Positions 1-7,713 of a stretch of 64,000 nt of DNA are shown here, one piece after another. Each line of letters begins with the position of its first letter. Within the stretch, counting starts at the first letter, position 1. The notes under the pieces are model-generated. The model searched no databases and was not told where the DNA came from. It saw only the letters and a list, made by a program, of their open reading frames with translations. Position numbers and translations under genes: made by a program. Source of the DNA: Martinezella tropici. GTDB lineage: Bacteria > Pseudomonadota > Alphaproteobacteria > Rhizobiales > Rhizobiaceae. Location of the stretch: the NCBI RefSeq assembly GCF_008370325.1, contig NZ_VNIP01000003.1, positions 1-64,000 on the forward strand, written 5' to 3'.

Positions 1-90
1 CGGCCCCCACCGTGGGGTTACCTTGAATCGGGCCGCACGCCCGAGGAGCTTGCAATGATCGGCAAGGCGCTGGCTGCTCACTCACAGTGA
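1..90 (+). CDS. C-terminal end of an unidentified CDS (5' truncated by window)
   Basis: Frame 1 is open from the window edge to a TGA at 88-90 and encodes 29 residues ending in ...ALAAHSQ. The composition is protein-like (PPWGYLESGR, then a helix EELAMIGKALA), and the stop overlaps by 13 bp the stop of the convergent gene at 78-431. That is a normal arrangement for two real genes. Too little is visible to name a family. Confidence 0.45.
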   Translation, partial: RPPPWGYLESGRTPEELAMIGKALAAHSQ

Positions 91-431
91 TTGGCAGACC
101 AATAGGTATCGATAAGGCTTTTGCCGTCCTGGTCCAGGATGGCGAAATCCCCTGGGATGATCACGAAGAAGCGCTGACCAAGGTTGGGACTTCCGGCGTC
201 ATCGCCCGCTGAAGGACCTCTCCGACCGCAAACGACGAAGCCGGGCATTCGTTCGCTGGGTTTGGCCGCCAATATGTGAATGGCGGACGGTGGCACATCT
301 ATCCGTCGCGCGACTGCCGCCCTGGCAAGCTCAGGCACATCGCCCATCGTCGGCACTGCATCGCCCGGCGCGGCTGCAAGCAGGATACTGCCTGCCATGA
401 CGAGAAGTTTCACCAGCATTCTCCCGAACAC
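78..431 (-). CDS. Small secreted hypothetical protein
   Basis: A 117-residue product with a clear Sec-type N-terminus: basic MFGRMLVK, a hydrophobic stretch LLVMAGSILLAAAP and a small-residue cleavage region near residue 25. The mature part has two cysteines (VVCGRRG and the C-terminal NHCE) that could form one disulfide in the periplasm. I do not recognise the family. The start is uncertain: GTG at 431 is in frame with an ATG at 419, but the purine-rich GGGAGA lies only 2 nt before that ATG. It is convergent with the truncated CDS at 1-90. Confidence 0.55.
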   Translation of the reverse strand: MFGRMLVKLLVMAGSILLAAAPGDAVPTMGDVPELARAAVARRIDVPPSAIHILAAKPSERMPGFVVCGRRGPSAGDDAGSPNLGQRFFVIIPGDFAILDQDGKSLIDTYWSANHCE

Positions 432-613
432 AGAACGGCAGGTCTACAACCTGTTGCAGCGATATCGCTGCAAGCCTCCGCAGCCGCCAGCTGCCCTGCG
501 GAAAGTTTATTGCGATTCGCGGGGCGGCAGAAGAAGCGCCGCTTGCCTTCGCATCTCGATCGCGTATGAAGATTGTCCCCGTGCCGGGGAATATTTTGAA
601 AGTCATCTTGCGA

Positions 614-1582
614 ATGCGAACACGCCTGTCGACACTCCCGGCACTCGGTTTCCTTTTTGTCCTTGCCCTAACGAACGCCAGCTTCGCCTACGAGCTCGTG
701 CGCGTTCCGCCGGGCAATCGCAACAATGTTCAGCCTCCCATACCCAACACCTCGGTTCTGCGGGCCAAGGCGTTCAACACGACATATGAGGAAAAATACC
801 AGAAAATTGTCGGCGTGCTTCGCGAGGACAAGGACCTGATGGCTTCGATCAGAAAGGCCGCGAAGGCCTATCAGATTGATCCTATCCACATTCTCGGCGC
901 GCTGGTCGGCGAACATACCTACAACATCACGATCGTGAACAGGGTGAAGTCTTATTACGTCAAGGCGCTTGCCTATTCGCAATCCGACTTCAAGTTCGCC
1001 TACAAGGACGTGACTGTCCAGATCTTCTTGAAGAAGCCGGAATTCGCCCGTTGCAATGCCTTCACAGGTAGCGCCGAACTCTGGGAATGCCGTGACGAAA
1101 CCTGGGATAAGAATTTTCGCGGCAAGGTCGTCGATGGCGTCGCCTATGAGAACATGACATTCCAGCGCGCCTTCTTCCAGCCGTTCTTCGCAGGCCAGAC
1201 CTTCGGGCTTGGTCAGATCAGCCCGTTGACCGCGATCGAGGTCAGCGATCTCGTGCATGCCACCAGCGATTTGCCGAAGCTGTCCGTCGACGATCCGCAG
1301 GCAATCTACCGTGACATCATGGACCCGGATCGCAGCGTGATCTATATCGCCGCGATCGTCAGGGATGCGATCGACGCCTATCGTGCCCACGGCTTCGACA
1401 TCACAGACAACCCCGGACTGACGGCCACCCTCTATAATGTCGGACAGCCGCGGCGCCGCGCACTTGCCTTGCGGCAGGCCGCGGACGCTTCAGGCGGCAA
1501 AAAGCTGCCGGAAGAGAATTATTATGGCTGGCTGGTGAACGACCGGCTGGTGGAACTGCGCGGCTTGCTGGGAGAGCAGTGA
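614..1582 (+). CDS. DUF1402 family secreted protein
   Basis: The frame opens at 566, but ATG 614 places a normal Sec signal (RTRLSTLPALGFLFVLAL, cleavage after NASFA) at the very N-terminus, so I chose it (322 aa). The rest matches my memory of rhizobial DUF1402 proteins, which have no established function. Two segments resemble lysozyme-like transglycosylase motifs: GQTFGLGQISPLTAIEV, and NPGLTATLYNVG near the C-terminus. A peptidoglycan-acting role in the periplasm is therefore possible but inferred. It stands alone and is convergent with the gene at 1630-2256. Confidence 0.75.
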   Translation: MRTRLSTLPALGFLFVLALTNASFAYELVRVPPGNRNNVQPPIPNTSVLRAKAFNTTYEEKYQKIVGVLREDKDLMASIRKAAKAYQIDPIHILGALVGEHTYNITIVNRVKSYYVKALAYSQSDFKFAYKDVTVQIFLKKPEFARCNAFTGSAELWECRDETWDKNFRGKVVDGVAYENMTFQRAFFQPFFAGQTFGLGQISPLTAIEVSDLVHATSDLPKLSVDDPQAIYRDIMDPDRSVIYIAAIVRDAIDAYRAHGFDITDNPGLTATLYNVGQPRRRALALRQAADASGGKKLPEENYYGWLVNDRLVELRGLLGEQ

Positions 1583-1629
1583 TCACGGGAGAAGCCTGCG
1601 AAGCTCTCGAAGCGATCGCGTCGGATCGG

Positions 1630-2256
1630 TCACCCAAGCAGAGCGATGCGGCCGTTGGCGATCTTGTTTTCGACCCAGACGCGCTCGTTCTGCCAATCGT
1701 GCCGCTTCCATCCTTCCCAGGTGAAACCGCACAGCTTGAGGTCCCATTCGGACGGCGGAAAATTCGCCAGCGCATAACCGATGCCGAGGAAACCGGTGCT
1801 TGGAAAGACGTCTCGCATCCGAGGCCCGGCAATGCCGAGCTCGCTGCAGCTATCGACATAGGTCTGCGGCGGCATGATACAGATTTCCTTGCCGGCCTTG
1901 CCCATCAGGCCGATCGCCTGCATCGTCCAGTCGGCTCTCCTGCCCTGCAGGCGCTGGAAGATGTTGGGACGAGGATGATATTTGCGAATGATGTTCGGAT
2001 GATAGGCGAGCATCAGCACTCTGGCCGCCTTCAGCGCCGCATTCTCCAGAAAGTCGGGATCGATCAGCCGCCGATACAAGGTCTTGCTCGACGCGGCCAA
2101 CATGATCATATCGGTGCGCTCGCCACTCTTGCCGCCGGTAAGGTTCGGCTCGTTGAAGCGCATGACAAATTGCGCGTCGTCCACGACCCGTGAGAGATCG
2201 CGCTCGATCTTGCCGTTGCCAACGATGATTGCGGTCTTGTGCGCCAATGCGGTCAT
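1630..2256 (-). CDS. Sialyltransferase-motif (GT29-like) protein
   Basis: A 208-residue cytoplasmic protein. The N-terminus IIVGNGKIERDLSRVVDDAQ followed by FVMRFNEPN and a later TDM resembles sialylmotif L of GT29 enzymes (VGNG...D..VIRFN). PSTGFLGIGYALANFPPSEW resembles sialylmotif S. Small rhizobial proteins with this pattern are often annotated as urease-operon accessory proteins, but no urease gene is present here. Substrate and activity are unknown; it may act on surface glycans. No strong Shine-Dalgarno precedes ATG 2256. Confidence 0.6.
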   Translation of the reverse strand: MTALAHKTAIIVGNGKIERDLSRVVDDAQFVMRFNEPNLTGGKSGERTDMIMLAASSKTLYRRLIDPDFLENAALKAARVLMLAYHPNIIRKYHPRPNIFQRLQGRRADWTMQAIGLMGKAGKEICIMPPQTYVDSCSELGIAGPRMRDVFPSTGFLGIGYALANFPPSEWDLKLCGFTWEGWKRHDWQNERVWVENKIANGRIALLG

Positions 2257-2522
2257 CCGGAAAATAGGTTAGTGGATTAGCAATGCGTTCTGACAGAATG
2301 CTGAAGCATTGATGATGCCGAACTGAAAATCCCTGCGGAGAACTGTTCTGGCGCGTGCGGACGAATGAGAGCCTTTGCCAAATAGCCTATCTAATGGCTC
2401 TCCCATCGGCCGGCGATCATCAAGAGAGGCCCTTCTGGCAGACTTTCCTAAACTTCCGTAAACTGCCGCTTTCCAACGCCGGAACCAAGTCGAATGGACA
2501 GCTTATGAGCCTTAGGTGCTAA

Positions 2523-2795
2523 GGGGGGTACACGAAGGCTGTCGTCTATTACTACTTCAAGAACAAAAATCAGGTTCTCTGGGAGATCTTCCAGCGCATT
2601 CACGAAGCGTGGTGGCAGGATATGGTCGCAATTATTGAGACCGATCTTCCTGCGGATGAGCTGCTTGGTGCAATGATCCGCAAGCACGCCCTGAATTTCA
2701 TGGGACGCGCGGCGTGGAAGCGTATCGACAAAAGCGGCATGTTTCAGACAACGCGCCATTCCTGTCACGATCGCAGTGCGATATTGGCCGAATGA
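2523..2795 (+). pseudogene. TetR-family regulator remnant
   Basis: After a TAA at 2520 the frame opens with GGYTKAVVYYYFKNKNQVLW, the recognition-helix end of a TetR HTH, and continues through IFQRIHEAWWQDMVAIIETD to LNFMGR near 2710. After that the sequence stops resembling TetR and ends at a TGA (2793-2795). The start codon, the first HTH helices and most of the ligand domain are missing, so this is a decayed fragment at the left edge of the island. Confidence 0.65.
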
Positions 2796-2959
2796 AAGGG
2801 GACCAATCCTGCAGTCATCGGGCAGGCTGTCGTTGCCCGGCAGGCCGCGAGCGCGGAGCTCGGCGTAAGTCTCGAAATATTCCTCGAGTTCCCTGGAAAT
2901 TTCGAGAGCGACCTGGTGCGGCCTCGAAGCGAGACGGAGAGGCAACAGTCGGCGAAATT

Positions 2960-3006
2960 GTTACCTATCCTGGGTCAAAACTTGAATTACACCCAGGATA
3001 GGTAAC
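2960..3006. repeat. Perfect 16-bp inverted repeat before abiEi
   Basis: GTTACCTATCCTGGGT (2960-2975) and its exact reverse complement ACCCAGGATAGGTAAC (2991-3006) flank a 15-nt loop. The right arm ends 2 nt before the GTG start of the AbiEi antitoxin gene. AbiEi-type antitoxins are known to repress their own promoters through inverted repeats, so this is the likely operator. No GGAG-type ribosome site is visible apart from GGTAAC in the arm. Confidence 0.7.
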
Positions 3007-3008
3007 AA

Positions 3009-3550
3009 GTGGCCGCATCGAAACAGCAGCATCTGCTGCGTGACTACATCGCCGAACACCCGATCGTACGGTTCCATGAGCTGCGGCGGGCAGGCATATT
3101 CGCGATGACCATCGCCCGCGCCGTGGAGGCAGGAGAGCTGGTACGACTGTCACGCGGGCTCTACCAGCGTCCGGATGCAGATCTTGACACGCTGCAGGCT
3201 CTGGCTGAAGCAGCGAAACTGGTTCCACAAGGCGTCGTTGCTCTGACCTCCGCGCTCGCCTTTCACGGTCTTACGGATCAGATCCCACGCGAAGTACGGA
3301 TGGCGGTCAGCCAGAAGGACTGAGCAGTTGCGCCCGCCTATCCGCCCATTAGAATTACGGAATTCAAGGACGCCTATATGAAGCAGGGCGTAGAGCATCA
3401 TCAGATTTCCGGAGTTGCCGTAAGGATTTTTTCGGCCCCGAAGTCGCTTGCCGATGTCTGCTGCAGCAGGCTCGTTGATCGATCGGTTGCCATAGAGGCG
3501 CTGCGCGCTGCGCTCCAGCAGCGAAAGGCGAGTCCGGCGGCCATATTCCC
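3009..3550 (+). pseudogene. AbiEi-type antitoxin, inactivated by a nonsense codon and 3' deletion
   Basis: GTG 3009 starts an AbiEi-like winged-helix protein: LLRDYIAEHPIVRFHELRRA, then LSRGLYQRPDAD and VALTSALAFHGLTDQIP. After SQKD the frame hits TGA (3321-3323) where relatives have a Trp, suggesting TGG to TGA. The same frame then continues with typical AbiEi sequence: YPPIRITEF, KQGVEHHQISGVAVRIFSAP, and VAIEALRAALQQRKASPAAI. Similarity ends at about 3545, at the junction with the truncated minus-strand gene. The usual downstream AbiEii nucleotidyltransferase toxin is absent. A functional 104-aa DNA-binding fragment could still be made. Confidence 0.75.
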
Positions 3551-4194
3551 CAACCGAAGCTGGAAATGGAAACGGCTTGGCTCTCCACGGGGCGCCCATC
3601 TCGATCAACCATGATCGTGGCGAGTACAGCTAGCAAGGCCGAGACGGCAGCTTCCATGTCGATGCTGCCGAGAATGATTTGGTAGTAAAGCTTTTGATTG
3701 GGGAGGCTTTTCTCGCCACCATTCTCCCAAGGCAGCGCGTCTTTATCGATTTGGGCGATACGATATCGAACGCCGCTCGCGAGATCCTCGGGCTTTCGAA
3801 AGGACGGAGGAGACAACACCTCCATCGCCGTCCACGCTGACAGGATGCTTTCGGGATCATTACCGACAGAGGGGCGTTCTAGGGTAGGACGGATTGGTAC
3901 TGCCGAGACTGACGCTGGTCTGGGAAGAGGAGAAGCCGGGCGGCCTACTGGTGTTGCGGCAGCAACAATCGGGCTTTCCATAGCAGGTTCGTTGGTGTCA
4001 ACGCGCGAGGCAGATCGTTGAGCGATTGTTCCTCTGGCCTGCATTGCTCGCTGCCGTAGCTCCTGCGCACGCTGCGTTTTTCGCTCGGAAAGTTCTTCAA
4101 GCAGGCCCTCCAAAAACTTGGGATCATCGCGCTGTTGATCGAACAGCTTTTCAAGCTCTGCTACGCCCTTCTGGATCAGTGGTCTTTTTGGCAT
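3545..4194 (-). pseudogene. N-terminal fragment of a large, possibly helicase-type, protein
   Basis: ATG 4194 opens MPKRPLIQKGVAELEKLFDQ, a charged helical region, a Pro-rich linker (PVGRPASPLPRPASVSAVPI) and a conserved-looking block (WTAMEVLSPPSFRKPEDLAS, then LYYQIILGSIDMEAAV and VDRDGRPVESQAVSISSFGWG). From memory this resembles the N-terminus of large superfamily-I helicase/AAA proteins of proteobacteria; the identification is tentative. Coding similarity stops at about 3548 and the open frame beyond it is only the antisense of abiEi. One deletion therefore seems to have removed the end of both genes. Confidence 0.5.
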
Positions 4195-4488
4195 GTAAAA
4201 TATTCTCAAAATTACTGCTGGCTCTATTTGCCACCAGAAGCTGTGTAAAATCAAACATGACGATTGGAAAAATGCGGTGGCGGTCGGCGGTGCCTCGGCT
4301 ATTAGCCGTGATGAGCCTGCGGGTCATCTAAGTCATGACGCACGAATCCATCGGCTTGGGACGGATGAGCCAGCTCACCAGCCGATCGAACAACTGCGAA
4401 TGCTTCGTGCCGCGCCCAATTTGAATGTCTTCTGCCCGGCGGATATCAGCGCGTTTGCTCGCGACTGCGTGCCGTCCAGCATAAACCT
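4195..4488. other. Gene-poor stretch with a possible coding remnant
   Basis: No intact gene is visible. On the minus strand one frame (about 4487 down to 4320) is open and protein-like ([20 protein letters not shown], then [14 protein letters not shown]), but it lacks a start and follows the stop of the small gene at 4489-4692. It may be a frameshifted or deleted remnant of a plasmid-type gene. AT-rich sequence at 4195-4260 may hold the promoter of the fragment at 3545-4194. Confidence 0.3.
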
Positions 4489-4692
4489 TTAGAGTACCCG
4501 ACTCATCTGCCGTGCCTTACGGGCAGCTACGGCCATCCAATCATGTAATAAACCTTGATCCATCTTGGAGAAACGCGCCCTATGTTTAAGCCATTCCAAA
4601 GTATCACCAGGATGGCAACGGGCGTAATCCTCCCGAATCAGTGCCTCATATTCCTTACGAAGCTCCGGATCTCCCGGTTCGATCGGCAACAT
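4489..4692 (-). CDS. Small hypothetical protein (67 aa)
   Basis: Encodes an acidic-then-basic helical protein ([40 protein letters not shown], ending [12 protein letters not shown]). Composition and length resemble small accessory proteins of rhizobial plasmids and ICEs, but I cannot name it. Its start lies inside the out-of-frame tail of the truncated parB gene, so its own promoter was probably lost in the deletion that cut parB. Confidence 0.45.
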   Translation of the reverse strand: MLPIEPGDPELRKEYEALIREDYARCHPGDTLEWLKHRARFSKMDQGLLHDWMAVAARKARQMSRVL

Positions 4693-4892
4693 AAGTGAAT
4701 AGCACGGACATTGAGGCCCTGCACGAGATCCTCGCGGCGATCGATGTCATGGGTGAGTTCATCGAGGCCAACCTCGACGTCGGTCTGGCGAACATTATCG
4801 TCCGACAGCCTGATGCGGTTGAACGGAATGTCGCGCGCCCGCGAGAAGACGATCATCTGGACGGCGGACTTCTTCTTGGCAGCTTTTGCCAT
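4638..4892 (-). pseudogene. ParB/Srx-type partition protein, truncated after about 65 residues
   Basis: ATG 4892 has a good ribosome site (GGAGAAACCACC). The N-terminus MAKAAKKKSAVQM is followed by IPFNRIRLSDDNVRQTDVEV and GLDELTHDIDRREDLVQGLN, matching the start of the ParB/Srx nuclease-like domain. After QGLNVRAI (about 4697) the sequence becomes unlike ParB and stops at 4638. Full-length relatives are several hundred residues, so the HTH and C-terminal domains are gone. It is preceded by the same kind of leader element as ardC. Confidence 0.7.
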
Positions 4893-4900
4893 GGTGGTTT

Positions 4901-4980
4901 CTCCACGACGGGCGACCGAGAGCCACGCTCTCGACCTTCCAACCCGTCACGAAGCAAAGCGCCGCCCTCTCACTCTAAGA
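4901..4980 (-). ncRNA. Structured leader element, copy 1 (radC-motif-like)
   Basis: In the leader of the parB remnant, an outer stem GACGGG (4907-4912) / CCCGTC (4943-4948) encloses an inner stem CGAGAG (4917-4922) / CTCTCG (4928-4933). Further upstream of the gene lies CTCTCACTCTAA (read on the plus strand, about 4966-4978), shared with copy 2. The second copy in front of ardC keeps the outer stem and changes both sides of the inner stem together. Position and gene context fit my memory of the radC RNA motif, which occurs before DNA-acting genes on proteobacterial mobile elements; that assignment is inferred. Confidence 0.55.
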
Positions 4981-5104
4981 GGCAGCGACAACGACCGACG
5001 AACCGGAATGCACGAAAGCGCAAAGCCGGAAACACGGACATCCGTATTTCCGGCGCAGCGCCTCGATCGCGGCGTCCTACCGCGCGACCTTGCGGCGAAG
5101 CGTA

Positions 5105-6067
5105 TCACGCGGCCCTCCTTTCGATTTCGGTCTCCGGCTCCGCGCCGGGGCGCTCGGCTTCCGGCAGGAAGGACAAGATCCAGTCGGCCGCCTTGCTGGC
5201 CTGCGAGGCGGCGCGGACGATGACGCGATTGTCGGCGCGCATCGTTTCGATCCATGCACCGATGTAATCGCTATGCCTCACGGTCGGGACGATTCCCATC
5301 GCCGCGCAGCAAAAGGCGCTCGATATCTCCGCGACACATTCCTCGAAAAAATAGGGCTTTGAGCCGAAGGAACCGGAGAGATCACGGTTGAGCCGGCTAT
5401 GGTGGCCGCTCGCGTGACTAACTTCGTGAAGCGCAGTTCTGTGCCAGTTGATCGGCTCGAAATAGGCAGCCGGCGGAGGCACCTGGACGTAGTCGAGCGC
5501 CGGAACGTAGAACGCCTTGTTGCCGCCGATGCGGAAATCGATGTCGGTCGCCTTGATGAGCGCCTCGACGCGAGGCTCGATCATGCCGGGCGGCGGAGGC
5601 GGCGCGACGGCCTGGATCGCCTCGGGCAGACCCTCGCATTGCGCCGTGTTGAACACGGTGAAGCGTTTCAGGAAGGGAATGGCCTGGGCTTCCTCACCGG
5701 CCTCGCGGGCGCGCTTCTTCTCGTCGTCGGGAACGAAGCGGTCGGCATAGACGACGGTGGTGCCGCGCTCGCCCTTGCGGACATTGCCGCCAAGGGAAAG
5801 GGCCTGACGGAAAGTGAGCCAGCCCTGACCGGGGAACCCGTGCTCGATGACAGCTCCCCAGAGGATCAGGACATTGATGCCGCTGTAGCTGCGGCCGGTA
5901 CTTGCATTGTTCGGCAGGCCGAGCGGCGCTTTCGCTGTCGACGTGCCCCACGGCTGGACCCAGGGAATACGTCCGGCCTCCAGCTCGGCGATGATCTTGT
6001 TGGTGATTTCGTCGTAAAGGTTCGCCCGGTCCGCGCCGGTGCGCACGTTGCGGTCATATCTGGACAT
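5105..6067 (-). CDS. ardC: ArdC-family antirestriction protein
   Basis: A 320-residue protein with the two-part ArdC layout. The N-terminal DUF1738 ssDNA-binding domain spans residues 10-140 (LYDEITNKIIAELEAGRIPW, then NVLILWGAVIEHGF). A zincin-like peptidase domain follows, with HEVSH near residue 216 as the HExxH metal site. ArdC proteins protect incoming single-stranded DNA from restriction during conjugation. ATG 6067 follows GGAGAACCGCG. It is the one full-length transfer-type gene left in the decayed island, and its leader carries copy 2 of the structured element. Confidence 0.88.
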   Translation of the reverse strand: MSRYDRNVRTGADRANLYDEITNKIIAELEAGRIPWVQPWGTSTAKAPLGLPNNASTGRSYSGINVLILWGAVIEHGFPGQGWLTFRQALSLGGNVRKGERGTTVVYADRFVPDDEKKRAREAGEEAQAIPFLKRFTVFNTAQCEGLPEAIQAVAPPPPPGMIEPRVEALIKATDIDFRIGGNKAFYVPALDYVQVPPPAAYFEPINWHRTALHEVSHASGHHSRLNRDLSGSFGSKPYFFEECVAEISSAFCCAAMGIVPTVRHSDYIGAWIETMRADNRVIVRAASQASKAADWILSFLPEAERPGAEPETEIERRAA

Positions 6068-6074
6068 CGCGGTT

Positions 6075-6152
6075 CTCCGCGACGGGCGCCGGGAGCCTCT
6101 CTCCCAGCCCTCAACCCGTCACGGCAAACCCCGTCCGCACTCTCACTCTAAA
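6075..6152 (-). ncRNA. Structured leader element, copy 2 (radC-motif-like)
   Basis: Upstream of ardC the outer stem GACGGG (6081-6086) / CCCGTC (6115-6120) encloses GGGAG (6091-6095) / CTCCC (6101-6105). Against copy 1 the inner stem differs on both strands but still pairs, which is compensatory change expected of an RNA. CTCTCACTCTAA recurs at about 6140-6151. The element ends a few nt before the ribosome site, so it could control ardC translation. Confidence 0.58.
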
Positions 6153-6382
6153 GGGGGCGCTGCGGGGTCTCCCCGCTGAAGGGGCGTGCCGGCAACGCAG
6201 TGCCGGCCAGGGGGAAGGCTTTCCCCACAAGAGCGCAAAAGTGCAAAGACGTAAATTCGGAATGCGGGATTTCAGAAGCTCGCGACAAGAAACACATGAA
6301 ACGCCATGAATCGCTCGACGCCAATTCGGGTCACACCCTTGGCGAATGAAAATCAAAGGAATACCTGCGCTGCATAGAAAGA
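6153..6382. other. Intergenic stretch upstream of the ardC leader
   Basis: No gene seen. It contains two hairpin-like GC-rich repeats (GCCGGC...GCCGGC around 6190-6210 and GGGGAAGGCTTTCCCC around 6212-6228), which could form a terminator for the minus-strand operon ending at 6383 or belong to the ardC promoter region. Confidence 0.3.
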
Positions 6383-7195
6383 TCAGGTGCAGACCTCTCC
6401 GTAGAGAGCAGTGCTTTGTTCGCCCACGAGCGCTTGGAATTCGCGGTAGCATTTCGACAGGGAAACGCATTGGGTCTTCAATTCATGCACCACGGTTTCC
6501 AGCTTGATCGGATCGCTGCCTCCCATCCCGTAGCAAGGCTTTCCGGCATTTTTGGAGGGCAGTCGCTTCATCATCTGCGTCATCCCGAGTTCCACGCGCG
6601 GCGTGAACCGATGGGTATGCTTGCTGCGAAAATCTCCTGTCGCCGTTTTGTAGTCGCCCACATCGACTTTATTGAGAGCCTTGATCAATCTTTTCCATGA
6701 CCGGCAAGGTTTCGTCAGTCTCGCGGCGACCTTTTCATCAATTTCCCAATCTTCTGGAAGAGTCACAAAGTCGTCCGACCATTGCTCCCCTTGCTGCACA
6801 CAATTCGCCTGATGAGAAAGGTGCGCAATCGCGAAATAACATCTTTGCTTGAGCGTGTACGGAGCAAGAAGACCCGCTGAGGCCAGATCCTGAACGAATT
6901 CGTGTAGCAGGTCGCTTTTCTGAGAAAGATCCAGCCCTTCAAGAACCGCCTGCCAGGCCTCTAGCCGCATGGTAAGGCCGATCAGGTGATTGATGCCATT
7001 GGCCAGATCCCGAGCAGCATCATCCGCCTGATCCCGATAGACCATCTGCTGACGGCCGAATTCCGCATCCAGCCTGATCGTCTGCGGCGGCTTGAACCAT
7101 TTGTACGGCATGAATGGAGTGCATGGTTCAATTTTTCGAAGATATGTCCTGTATTCCGAATATTTCTTGGCAAGAAACTTGTCTGCGTGGTCCAT
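6383..7195 (-). CDS. Hypothetical protein coupled to the toxin-antitoxin operon (possible HEPN)
   Basis: A 270-residue mostly helical protein. Its ATG (7193-7195) shares a base with the toxin stop (TGATG), indicating translational coupling as third gene of the operon. I do not recognise the family. One segment, DFRSKHTHRFTP around residue 190, fits the loose Rx4-6H pattern of HEPN ribonuclease or antiphage proteins, and the long helices before it would suit such a fold; this is only suggestive. The coupling argues that its dosage is tied to the TA module. Confidence 0.6.
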   Translation of the reverse strand: MDHADKFLAKKYSEYRTYLRKIEPCTPFMPYKWFKPPQTIRLDAEFGRQQMVYRDQADDAARDLANGINHLIGLTMRLEAWQAVLEGLDLSQKSDLLHEFVQDLASAGLLAPYTLKQRCYFAIAHLSHQANCVQQGEQWSDDFVTLPEDWEIDEKVAARLTKPCRSWKRLIKALNKVDVGDYKTATGDFRSKHTHRFTPRVELGMTQMMKRLPSKNAGKPCYGMGGSDPIKLETVVHELKTQCVSLSKCYREFQALVGEQSTALYGEVCT

Positions 7196-7710
7196 CAAAC
7201 TTCAATCCCATCTGCCGCCAGCATCGCGGCGACATCAGCAATGGACCGCAGCAAGACCAATGGGTCATCCTTTGAAGGGATGAACCCGCGGCGCAGCCAG
7301 AACCGGGCAGCCTCTTCATCGACGGCGTTGACCATCAGTGCCCGCCCACCGATCAGGCGCGCAGCCTGTACGCAACGCTGCAGGGCATGCTTCATCAAGC
7401 CTGTGCCGATCCCCTGCCCGGCCCATTCCGTATCCGTGGCGAGTTGCCCCAGAAGCAGGCAGGGAACAGGATTGGGGGGCTGCCCGGTGCGGATCGCACG
7501 GGGCAGGATCGAAGGGACAGCGCCTGTCGGCGCCAGCCCGTAGTATCCGACGACGCGCCCCCCGTCATGAACGACGACAACTGCCGTGAAACCCTTTTCC
7601 TGATTGGTAAGAGCGCGGATCTTCAGCCAGTGGTCGAGCGTCGGCTTTCCGCATGAGAATTTGGATACGTCATGCGCCGCGGTGAGCGACTCGGGAGCCG
7701 ATAAAGCCAC
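7195..7710 (-). CDS. GNAT acetyltransferase toxin (TacT/AtaT type)
   Basis: A 171-residue GNAT protein beginning with GTG 7710. The N-terminal pattern FSCGKPTLDHWLKIRALTNQ is typical of toxin GNATs (F.CG...LD.WL). The acetyl-CoA loop WAGQGIGTGLMKHAL lies near residue 100, and the C-terminal strand has AARFWLRRGFIP. Family members acetylate aminoacyl-tRNA and stop translation. It starts 3 nt after the stop of the DUF1778 antitoxin, the standard antitoxin-first order. All motifs look intact, so it may be active. Confidence 0.88.
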   Translation of the reverse strand: MALSAPESLTAAHDVSKFSCGKPTLDHWLKIRALTNQEKGFTAVVVVHDGGRVVGYYGLAPTGAVPSILPRAIRTGQPPNPVPCLLLGQLATDTEWAGQGIGTGLMKHALQRCVQAARLIGGRALMVNAVDEEAARFWLRRGFIPSKDDPLVLLRSIADVAAMLAADGIEV

Positions 7711-7713
7711 GGC

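Noticed and set aside
2260..2450. tRNA-like attachment site at the island edge
   Set aside because: I inspected the region for a cloverleaf and a TTCGA arm and saw none; no tRNA was found near either edge.
2448..2945. 165-aa minus-strand frame starting MPLRLASRPHQVALEISREL
   Set aside because: It lies antisense to the TetR remnant over half its length, has no recognisable family and no ribosome site. Part of it may be the decayed end of another gene, but I cannot support a CDS.
3321..3323. Selenocysteine or programmed readthrough at the AbiEi TGA
   Set aside because: No selenocysteine element is visible and the site corresponds to a Trp in relatives; simple nonsense mutation is the plainer reading.
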